A DNA stretch of 61,573 nt from Methylococcaceae bacterium (GTDB lineage Bacteria > Pseudomonadota > Gammaproteobacteria > Methylococcales > Methylomonadaceae): assembly GCA_012965425.1 (NCBI GenBank), contig DTSI01000060.1, positions 2,743 through 64,315 of the forward strand. Reading direction: 5' to 3'. Made by a program: the position numbers and the translations under genes. Every line of letters begins with the position of its first letter. Position 1 is the stretch's first letter. Of this stretch, positions 56,201 through 61,573 are shown one piece after another. The notes beneath the pieces are model-generated. The model saw only the letters and a list, made by a program, of their open reading frames with translations. It was not told the origin of the DNA and ran no database searches.

Positions 56201-56712
56201 TATTTGATAACCCTGTCGTTGTCTTTCCCGACGAAATTCTAAAACCTGAGTTGCAAGGTCTTGATGACTATGTCGATGGAATAAATAACATTGTTGAAAC
56301 ACATGAGCGTGTGGCACAACAATATATTGATGATGGAAGTATTGAAGATGCTTGTCCGCCGTTGAAAGCATTGCTGTATATCATGGCAAATGGGGAGTAT
56401 GAAGGTAAGACCGTTCAAGACCCTGAAATTCGTCAATTATTTACTAAAGAATCTATGTTGGCCTCAAATTGGTATCAAGATCGCCTTGAAGAGAAACAAC
56501 GAAAAGATATTATTCTTTGGCAGCGTCATCTTGATAGCATTGAGGACTATGCAGAGCAAACGCACAGCTTAAATGGCACTAATCCAATTAATACTCAGGA
56601 ATTATTAGCAATTGCAAAAGAAAAGTTAGCGGTTGTTTCCAGTGCGGATTACTTGATTTTTTTACGGGGTACTATTGGTGCTGATCTTCTTGGGCCAACG
56701 CAGTCCTGTTAA
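53242..56712 (+). CDS. Giant protein, candidate pyrophosphate-dependent PEP carboxykinase
   Basis: A 1156-residue soluble protein. PPi-PEPCK (EC 4.1.1.38) reversibly makes PEP, CO2 and phosphate from oxaloacetate and pyrophosphate; its known members from Entamoeba and Propionibacterium are about this large and differ greatly from ATP- and GTP-dependent enzymes. Consistent features are the P-loop-like SGGGKSEIS at residues 491-499, a later glycine-rich GAGSEGALTKGP near 873-884, no signal or membrane segment, and even codon use. I know of no other 1100-residue family with these features. Two ATGs open the frame, the second (53245) better spaced from AGGTGA. It is divergent from the TIGR02647-kinase genes. 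Confidence 0.55.
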   Translation: MMDLSQALGISNKENQSVLDQDELHAYINLKLASCGQPICANDDISGISLTTQDMMRNYLEKSRQLASKRYPVDQRIQEFLDAYLSDLNLDEVPQLPAISFELDRHGIARALSITKGEQTFQSAYVTSYKVDQGVLHNPASDRRTTKGSFHVVAGGLPVAGDKKEVPLQTFAWLLKHAIDSTSELLSIPFCSNEPEAAQLFASLLLRPTVCPEIPGIDYKKSMEVRFFAPGSLVSNLDFVESIFGNAGNPALPDNDAALDIKHWSGHTGCVILAPHLVKFTKQELGLPHWNDATERQRRDEMCWQSQDELYNDGQAFKITARNDQGVIFTILADNYFGYCKKEVKTQISYAANLYGLAEEEHAGGALAFCRRNHGEEYGIGSPTRQSGYDFNNVSMQFGDVMDVLPEGYGVDKNHAKLIYVPQDLRMDLNAQTITWFKGRMKHSIRLQPGFVYMQPSGYKIEMEKHPGVDSWYLVGTDPEGTFCHKPSTVSGGGKSEISKSIEDAILYNPLFVNDLQQDLDSVQEIFDKDYRERFKPGHAFEDHDSTRSPLSDERSLGSVIKLLSVSSSHTEEYNAWLKAIPSYILALAFVVKRFYRPEWADSWRQYFSVDTVDGAPAHELRMNYRKILASYLRVGFDQNGGWRTFKLRQDFMAAEKIQMEDDITASVVVPKDVIKDFCAPTIPNESVKLIENCEFRLFQRPDDAVIPGYDKQTEFNMAQKGNFLANYEPLFGESLSEVVGDVIKFTKFTEPMHSLLTNSVNNTGKYVCSSAHPRIVNGAPSKNPRYLETRADLLDSSRKYIAEMGIRLHRKISLEAPVCHPVNAVLTGRRNNPREPGIRPLAVYNPIHFQELPELFMDFVSSLTGKSPSTTGAGSEGALTKGPFNALRTTADLNNALVSFIVTGYAGFSSSAGYIGTNMRVDHDVSLLIPEIWTRLSVEETDPDFMIKNEYLESVEDFDYNGEKVLGSRLGYRITEHFVHDFFGKIFDNPVVVFPDEILKPELQGLDDYVDGINNIVETHERVAQQYIDDGSIEDACPPLKALLYIMANGEYEGKTVQDPEIRQLFTKESMLASNWYQDRLEEKQRKDIILWQRHLDSIEDYAEQTHSLNGTNPINTQELLAIAKEKLAVVSSADYLIFLRGTIGADLLGPTQSC

Positions 56713-56743
56713 TTTCATTCTTCGTTGTTATAAATAGAACGAC

Positions 56744-56771
56744 GCGGGTATCCATAAGTTTGGGTACTCGC
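56744..56771 (+). terminator. Hairpin downstream of the 1156-aa gene
   Basis: GCGGGTATCC and GGGTACTCGC pair over ten positions (two G-U) around an 8-nt loop, 30 bp past the stop. No U-tract follows, so terminator status is uncertain. Confidence 0.48.
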
Positions 56772-56813
56772 ATCCTTGGTTATTGACTTTTTATTTAACT
56801 TTAGTCCGCTGAT

Positions 56814-57578
56814 ATGCCTATTTCTACAGAACTTATTGAGAAAGAGATTCGTGAGGCCGGGGCCATTGCAATGGACTATTTTGCTAATTTAGACGATCTT
56901 GAAATCAGTAAAAAAAGTCCCCGTGATCTTGTGACGGAAGCAGATGTTGCAGTTGAATCTTTTTTGCATAAGAAATTACAACTCCATTATCCGCGCTTTG
57001 GTTTTTGGGGTGAAGAAAGTGGGCAAAGTGAAAACCAATCACAGCGCTGGGTTGTCGACCCCATAGATGGTACTCATTCTTTTTCTAAAGGGCAGTATTT
57101 TTGGGGGATCAGCGTGGCGTTGGAAATTGAGGGTGATATCGTTTTTGGTGCGGTCTATGCGCCGGCCTTAGATGATTATTATATGGCTCAAAAGGGTCAG
57201 GGGGCATGGAAAAATAATCAGTTGATTAACGTTTCTTCTGAGGAGAATTTGGCAAATGCAATGATAACAACCGGCTTTGCTTGCCTTAGGGATTATAGGG
57301 AAGATAATAATCTGGATAGGTTTTGTCGTGTTGCACGAGCGACAACTGGGCAAAGGCGGTTTGGATCCGCAGCATTGGACTTGTGTTTAGTCGCTGACGG
57401 GCAAGTGGATGCTTTTTGGGAGCAAGCACTTAATTTATATGATATTGCGGCCGGTGCTCTGATTGCACAAGAAGCGGGCGGTTCAGTGACTGATTTTAAC
57501 GGTCATCCGGGCGTATTTCCGGAGCAAATTTTAGTGACAAATAATAAGGTTTTAGATCAATTATTACCGTTAATGTAA
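56814..57578 (+). CDS. Inositol monophosphatase-family phosphatase
   Basis: A 254-residue metal-dependent phosphatase of the FIG superfamily. It has the motifs GEESG (residues 64-68), VDPIDGTHSFSKG (residues 82-94, the metal-binding DPIDGT), and a C-terminal LYDIAAGALIAQEAGG. Family members hydrolyse inositol phosphates, 3'-phosphoadenosine 5'-phosphate (CysQ), or histidinol phosphate (HisN). The spacing of the FSKGQYFWGISVAL segment fits HisN or a general IMPase; I cannot choose. It converges on rpiA. Confidence 0.82.
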   Translation: MPISTELIEKEIREAGAIAMDYFANLDDLEISKKSPRDLVTEADVAVESFLHKKLQLHYPRFGFWGEESGQSENQSQRWVVDPIDGTHSFSKGQYFWGISVALEIEGDIVFGAVYAPALDDYYMAQKGQGAWKNNQLINVSSEENLANAMITTGFACLRDYREDNNLDRFCRVARATTGQRRFGSAALDLCLVADGQVDAFWEQALNLYDIAAGALIAQEAGGSVTDFNGHPGVFPEQILVTNNKVLDQLLPLM

Positions 57579-57602
57579 AGTCTTCGGTATATGGCGCTCA
57601 GT

Positions 57603-57627
57603 AAAAGGGCCGGCGTAAGGCCAGCCC
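57603..57627 (-). terminator. Terminator of rpiA
   Basis: On the minus strand GGGC-T-GGC and GCC-G-GCCC form a stem with one mismatch around CTTAC and run into TTTT. It lies between two convergent genes and may work for both. Confidence 0.58.
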
Positions 57628-57655
57628 ATGATTAATCGTAAGGAAAACCTCACCA

Positions 57656-58315
57656 TTACTTTACTTTAATTTCATCATCAGATGCGATTAAAATAATATC
57701 GGCCGGTTTAATGGCAAATAATCCGACAGTGATAACGCCCGGAATATCATTAATTGCTTTTTCTAATGCAATGGGATCAGTGATATCCAAATTGTGAATG
57801 TCGATAATTTGATTGCCATTATCGGTGATAAAGTTTTCGCGCCAAATAGGTTGGCCGCCGAATTGCGACATGACTTGTCGGGCAACGTAGCTACGTGACA
57901 TTGGGATTACTTCAATAGGCAGAGGAAAAGCCCCTAATGTATCCACCATTTTGGATTCATCTACAATGCAAACAAATTGACTACAAGCATCGGCAATAAT
58001 CTTTTCACGAGTCAGGGCGCCGCCGCCGCCTTTAATGAGTTGCTTGTGAGGGTCAACCTCATCTGCACCGTCAATATAGACTTTTATCTCATCGACCTCA
58101 TTGAGCTCAAGGACTGGAATACCAGCTTCTTTAAGGCGTTGTGTGGTACCTTCAGAGCTTGAAACGGCACCGTCAATATCAACTTTGAAATCAATTAAAC
58201 AGTCGATAAAGTGGTTGACCGTTGAGCCGGTTCCTACGCCAATAACACGGGCATCTTTGATATATTCAATTGCAGCTTCGGCTGTTTTACGTTTTTTTTG
58301 GTCTTGTGGTGTCAT
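57656..58315 (-). CDS. rpiA: Ribose-5-phosphate isomerase A
   Basis: RpiA interconverts ribose 5-phosphate and ribulose 5-phosphate. The 219-residue protein has the ribose-binding [29 protein letters not shown], the catalytic region [26 protein letters not shown] and [11 protein letters not shown]. Length matches E. coli (219). It is downstream of rpe, 61 bp away on the same strand, so both pentose isomerase steps are made together. Confidence 0.96.
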   Translation of the reverse strand: MTPQDQKKRKTAEAAIEYIKDARVIGVGTGSTVNHFIDCLIDFKVDIDGAVSSSEGTTQRLKEAGIPVLELNEVDEIKVYIDGADEVDPHKQLIKGGGGALTREKIIADACSQFVCIVDESKMVDTLGAFPLPIEVIPMSRSYVARQVMSQFGGQPIWRENFITDNGNQIIDIHNLDITDPIALEKAINDIPGVITVGLFAIKPADIILIASDDEIKVK

Positions 58316-58376
58316 AACAGTACCTAATAAAAATGGACAATTTAAGGCGGTGTGTAGCCTGGTTAAGAGCGTCTAA

Positions 58377-59048
58377 TTATTCAGCTTGAGCGAGTTCAGA
58401 GCGCATTTGATCAATAGTGTCGCGGTAATTAGGCTTGCCAAAAATAGCAGAACCAGCAACGAAGGTATCAGCTCCTGCTTCTTTAATTTCACGAATATTG
58501 TCAATTTTAACGCCGCCATCAATTTCAAGGCGAATATCAAAGCCACTGTCATCAATTTTTTTTCTGACTTGACGTAGTTTGTCGAGTGCAGAAGGTAAAA
58601 AGGATTGGCCGCCAAAGCCAGGATTAACTGACATAAGTAAGATCATATCCAATTTATCCATCACATGGTCTAGATGGTGAAGAGGGGTTCCTGGATTAAA
58701 GACGAGGCCTGCTTTACAGCCTTCGTCATGAATAAGTTGTAACGTTCTATCGATATGGATCGAACCTTCAGGGTGGAAGGTGATGAAGTTAGCTCCGGCT
58801 TGGGCAAAATCAGGAATAATTCGGTCTACCGGTTCGATCATCAGATGAACATCGATCGGTGCCGTAACCCCGTGTTTTCTCAATGCATCACAGACCAGTG
58901 GGCCAATGGTTAAATTGGGCACAAAGTGATTGTCCATAACATCAAAATGCACAACATCTGCACCGGCAGCCAAAACATTATCAACTTCTTCACCGAGTCG
59001 GGCAAAGTCAGCTGAAAGAATTGAGGGAGCTATCCAGTTCTCTGTCAT
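58377..59048 (-). CDS. rpe: Ribulose-phosphate 3-epimerase Rpe
   Basis: Rpe interconverts ribulose 5-phosphate and xylulose 5-phosphate. The 223-residue TIM barrel has [37 protein letters not shown], the metal histidines in [18 protein letters not shown] and the GAD loop EIDGGVK. An excellent AGGAGG ribosome site precedes the ATG. With rpiA it forms a two-gene leftward operon. Confidence 0.96.
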   Translation of the reverse strand: MTENWIAPSILSADFARLGEEVDNVLAAGADVVHFDVMDNHFVPNLTIGPLVCDALRKHGVTAPIDVHLMIEPVDRIIPDFAQAGANFITFHPEGSIHIDRTLQLIHDEGCKAGLVFNPGTPLHHLDHVMDKLDMILLMSVNPGFGGQSFLPSALDKLRQVRKKIDDSGFDIRLEIDGGVKIDNIREIKEAGADTFVAGSAIFGKPNYRDTIDQMRSELAQAE

Positions 59049-59076
59049 TTTAAAATCCTCCTAAATAAAACTTTGT

Positions 59077-59105
59077 ATTATAACGTTTTAAGTACTTTAT
59101 GTGCA
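59077..59105 (-). promoter_or_regulatory. Promoter of rpe-rpiA
   Basis: Minus strand: -35 TGCACA (59100-59105), 17-bp spacer, -10 TATAAT (59077-59082), with transcription near 59070 and the AGGAGG site in the short leader. Confidence 0.6.
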
Positions 59106-59251
59106 TCTTGAAAGTGGCCTGATTTTGTTTTTTGGAAGGTGGTGTCTTTAACGGTGGTTAAGTACGGCTATTTCCGTAGGTTACAGGTTATTTTATAAGA
59201 CGATTTTTGATAAAGCATAGGCATATTCTTTATTTGAATGGAATAACAATT

Positions 59252-59257
59252 TATAAT
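59252..59257 (+). promoter_or_regulatory. Candidate -10 box for the thioredoxin-fold gene
   Basis: TATAAT 50 bp before the start at 59308. The -35 region is weak, so confidence is low. Confidence 0.38.
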
Positions 59258-59307
59258 AGCAGACCAATCTATTTCGACTGTATTCACTAATGACGGCTCA
59301 ATAAAAA

Positions 59308-59865
59308 ATGGCGGCAACCAGTTCAGCAATGATGCCTTTAGGCACAAAGGCACCGGATTTTAAACTTTTAGATACGGTTACCACTTCCATGATGGATTTG
59401 GACCACTTAAAAGGGCGTCAGGGGACATTGCTTATGTTTATTTGCAATCATTGCCCTTATGTTATTCATATCAAGACGCAATTAATCGCTATTGCAAACA
59501 GTTACCGCTCTCAGGGTATTAATACCGTTGCGATCAGTGCAAATGATATTGTGAATTATCCGCAAGATGCCCCTGATAAAATGGCGGCATTGATGGCGGA
59601 GTGGGGTTTTCCTTTTGATGCGTATTTGTTTGATGAAAAGCAGTCAGTTGCGCGCGCCTATCAAGCCGTCTGTACCCCTGATCTGTATTTGTTCGATGAT
59701 TCTCTACAGTGTGTTTATCGGGGGCGACTCGATGGTTCAACGCCGAAGAATGATGTTCCTGTAACCGGGCAGGATTTGCGCAATGCCCTGGATGATTATT
59801 TAGCGGGCAATGCTGTTAGTGCAGTACAAGTTCCCAGTATTGGGTGTAATATTAAGTGGAAGTAG
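59308..59865 (+). CDS. Thioredoxin-fold (AhpC/TSA-like) protein
   Basis: A 185-residue cytoplasmic protein of the thioredoxin/peroxiredoxin-like group often annotated as thioredoxin family protein. It reads APDFKLLDTVT, then the key stretch LLMFICNHCPYVIHI with a Cys-x-x-Cys arrangement, and a CTPDLYLFD second conserved cysteine. No signal peptide is seen. The redox partner is unknown. It is divergent from rpe across 259 bp and stands alone. Confidence 0.8.
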   Translation: MAATSSAMMPLGTKAPDFKLLDTVTTSMMDLDHLKGRQGTLLMFICNHCPYVIHIKTQLIAIANSYRSQGINTVAISANDIVNYPQDAPDKMAALMAEWGFPFDAYLFDEKQSVARAYQAVCTPDLYLFDDSLQCVYRGRLDGSTPKNDVPVTGQDLRNALDDYLAGNAVSAVQVPSIGCNIKWK

Positions 59866-59925
59866 TTCGCTATTTTATAAATTAACGCTGAGTTAATGTG
59901 ACTTCAGGCAATAATTGAGTATTGC

Positions 59926-59949
59926 GTGTCTGTGTCTGTGTCTGTGTCT
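59926..59949. repeat. Four perfect copies of GTGTCT
   Basis: A short tandem repeat of the 6-mer GTGTCT, four copies, 67 bp upstream of the LeuB-family start. It lies in the likely leader or promoter. Repeats like this can slip and change expression. Confidence 0.75.
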
Positions 59950-60015
59950 TTGTTTTTTTGTAATATGTCTTTTAAATGGTCGATTGCTGGCCTCTCATTA
60001 AATTTAAGGTAAAAA

Positions 60016-61122
60016 ATGAAAAGTTTTTCAATTGCAGTGCTTGCCGGTGATGGTATCGGTCCCGAAATAACCCGTGAAGCCATTAAGGTGCTCGAACTTA
60101 TCGAAGAGCGTAATGACGTAAAGTTTGAATTGTTACCCGCGGCATTTGGTGCTTGTGCTTACTTTGAGTTTGGCGATGCTTTCCCACAAGCCACGATGGA
60201 TATTTGTGATCGTGCAGATGCGATTTTAAAAGGGCCTATTGGTTTAAATCATGAAGACTCTAAGCGCATCCCTATTGATAAGCAGCCTGAGCGTGGCGCA
60301 TTACTGCCTTTACGTCGACGTTATAATACTTACGCTAATTTTCGTCCGGTTTTTTTGCCGAAAGAATTAGCGCATTTTTCACCATTAAAGCCTGAAGTCA
60401 TTGGTGATGGCCTTGATTTAGTGATGGTCCGTGAATTAGTCGGTGGACTCTATTTTGGTGAAAAAATAGTCGGTGTTAATGATGAAGGTTTACGTTATGT
60501 TAAGGAGTCGTTGGAATATGATGAAAATCAAATACGACAAATTATGCATCAAGCCTTTAAATTAGCAAATAAACGCAAAAAGGTTCTTCATAACATTCAT
60601 AAAAGTAATGTTTTAAAGTCGAGTGTATTGTGGAATGAGGTTTTAGGTGAAGTCGCAGTGGATTATCCTGAAGTGGAGGTCATTCATATTTTGGTTGATG
60701 CGGCGGCGACCTTGCTTTGTTTAAATCCTACGCAATTTAATGTCATGGTGATGGAAAATATGTTTGGAGATATTTTGAGTGATCAGGGAGGAGGTATTCT
60801 AGGTTCTCTAGGGTTAATGCCATCGGCCTGTATAGGGGATGAAAAATCCTATTATGAGCCCTCTCATGGCTCAGCACCTGATATTGCGGGCAAGAATATT
60901 GCTAACCCTTATTCGATGATCGGATCAGTAGCGATGATGTTAGAAAATAGCTTTGCTATGGAAGATGAGGCTAAAAATGTTTGGGCGGCAATGCAAGGTG
61001 TTTTTGCAGACGGTTATTCGACGGCCGATCTTTCAAAACCAGGGTCGGGTGTAAAAATGATTGGCACCAATGACTTTGGCGATAAAGTCGTAGAGAAATT
61101 ACGCGCAATGCCGGTTAGCTAG
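60016..61122 (+). CDS. Isocitrate/isopropylmalate dehydrogenase family protein
   Basis: A 368-residue NAD-dependent beta-decarboxylating dehydrogenase. It has GDGIGPEITREAIKVL, the substrate-binding LLPLRRRYNTYANFRPV, VMVRELVGGLYFG, the metal and NAD motif NMFGDILSDQGGG, and EPSHGSAPDIAGKNIANP. The nearest named relative is LeuB (3-isopropylmalate dehydrogenase), but leuC, leuD and leuA are absent and several usual LeuB positions differ, so it may use another malate-type substrate. It is preceded by the GTGTCT repeat. Confidence 0.8.
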   Translation: MKSFSIAVLAGDGIGPEITREAIKVLELIEERNDVKFELLPAAFGACAYFEFGDAFPQATMDICDRADAILKGPIGLNHEDSKRIPIDKQPERGALLPLRRRYNTYANFRPVFLPKELAHFSPLKPEVIGDGLDLVMVRELVGGLYFGEKIVGVNDEGLRYVKESLEYDENQIRQIMHQAFKLANKRKKVLHNIHKSNVLKSSVLWNEVLGEVAVDYPEVEVIHILVDAAATLLCLNPTQFNVMVMENMFGDILSDQGGGILGSLGLMPSACIGDEKSYYEPSHGSAPDIAGKNIANPYSMIGSVAMMLENSFAMEDEAKNVWAAMQGVFADGYSTADLSKPGSGVKMIGTNDFGDKVVEKLRAMPVS

Positions 61123-61573
61123 TTTATTTTTAAGTTTGTTTGTTACGGTAAGATCTTCTGCGCCTGACAAACCCGCCTGAATTAGATGGAACTGATGAGG
61201 TGCTTCTGGATAATGTCGTGTGGGTAGACAGGCACGGCATTATTAACTAATACGTTAATCCACTCGCTTACTAAATCCTGTGTTTTTTCTACTGGTAAGG
61301 TTCATCCTTTAGGTCACTTTTTTTGCTAAAGAGAATCATCAATTTATAGTCTTGAGAAACGGTTCTTCAAAGTAGGGTGTCTTTGTCCGTTTGTAAGAGC
61401 CGGTTACTCCAAAATTAATGGTTGGCAGGCGTGTTTAGCCGCGCTGCAAACCCGAGATGACGGTTGCCTACCCAGTCTCTATAGCTCGCAGTTCTCATTC
61501 TTGTTGATGCGGAATCACATAGTGTTCCAGGCAACTGTTCGAGATAATTAAAAGGTTGATGAGGCGACCTTGA
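61123..61573. other. Gene-poor right end with short coding fragments
   Basis: 451 bp without an intact gene. On the minus strand two short open stretches remain besides the one at 61415: one runs leftward from 61301 to a stop at 61182 (about 39 codons, including NNAVPVYPHD), and another of about 30 codons ends at 61339. Neither has a start. They look like decayed fragments or chance frames. No tRNA, palindrome or clear terminator is seen. Confidence 0.45.
61415..61573 (-). CDS. C-terminal fragment, possibly a formylglycine-generating-enzyme-like protein (partial)
   Basis: A minus-strand frame that enters from the right edge and stops at 61415, leaving 52 codons. It ends RDWVGNRHLGFAARLNTP-like residues then ANH; the 'R..T..R...GNR..GF' pattern is reminiscent of the closing part of the FGE/SUMF1 sulfatase-modifying fold. 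The start lies outside. The evidence is thin, and it could be a chance frame. Confidence 0.25.
   Translation of the reverse strand, partial: SRSPHQPFNYLEQLPGTLCDSASTRMRTASYRDWVGNRHLGFAARLNTPANH

Overview
The window is a stretch of chromosome from a gammaproteobacterium. LolD, YciO, YggX, an FtsK neighbourhood of the Pseudomonas type (clpS-clpA-infA-bpt-aat-trxB-ftsK), a ubiG-phosphatase-yciK run and an lpxH-ppiB-cysS group all point to that class. The DNA is AT-leaning by eye; I did not compute a value. A stand-alone FchA-type cyclohydrolase, a fructose-6-phosphate aldolase-like protein and rpe-rpiA would suit a C1-using or marine lineage of the Methylophaga/Cycloclasticus kind. That placement is a guess. 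I see no prophage, CRISPR array, insertion sequence or integrase.

Layout. 1-3.5 kb: the end of lolD, a DUF2062 protein and the DNA-uptake channel comEC. 3.5-10.3 kb: an orphan membrane protein, proA-nadD-rsfS, yciO, a site-2 protease, scpA-scpB and rluB. 10.3-15.8 kb: a YwqK-like lipoprotein, the leftward ubiG-phosphatase-yciK-sufT operon, an A-type Fe-S carrier with an unusual tail, an overlapping ATP-grasp gene and yggX. 15.8-19.9 kb: a leftward group of mtnP, mtnA, a formyltransferase-like gene and a radical SAM enzyme of the AmmeMemoRadiSam type, interrupted by a perfect 30-bp palindrome. 20-27.1 kb: cysZ, a lipoprotein, mtaB, a nucleoside-recognition membrane protein, purB, mnmA and nudJ. 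27.2-36.2 kb: the N-degron pathway (clpS, clpA, bpt, aat) around infA, then trxB, ftsK and queG. 36.3-43.3 kb: nnrDE, tsaE, an AmiC-type amidase, lpxH, a cyclophilin, cysS and fchA. 43.4-43.7 kb: tRNA-Pro, tRNA-Arg and tRNA-His behind a clear promoter. 43.8-49.3 kb: a YaiI-family protein, then rhlE, an RRM protein, two cold-shock proteins and dbpA, then an FSA-type aldolase. 49.4-56.7 kb: a BamC-like lipoprotein, a small membrane protein and the most unusual locus. 56.8-61.6 kb: an inositol-monophosphatase-family enzyme, rpiA, rpe, a thioredoxin-fold protein, a LeuB-family dehydrogenase, and a gene-poor right end that may hold the tail of another gene.

The locus most worth attention is 50.45-56.71 kb. 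A 1156-residue protein there has the size and a P-loop-like SGGGKS motif expected of pyrophosphate-dependent PEP carboxykinase (PPi-PEPCK), a rare family unlike the ATP and GTP enzymes. It is transcribed divergently from a two-gene unit: a small TIGR02647-type protein and a 733-residue protein with a zeta-toxin-type kinase domain behind a roughly 400-residue N-terminal region I do not recognise. Together with FSA, Rpe and RpiA nearby, this suggests central carbon metabolism with a PPi-linked step and perhaps a dedicated kinase partner.

All product names come from reading motifs and recalled family sequences. No database search was run. Start sites differing from the longest open frame were moved where family length, a Shine-Dalgarno sequence or an overlap argued for it.
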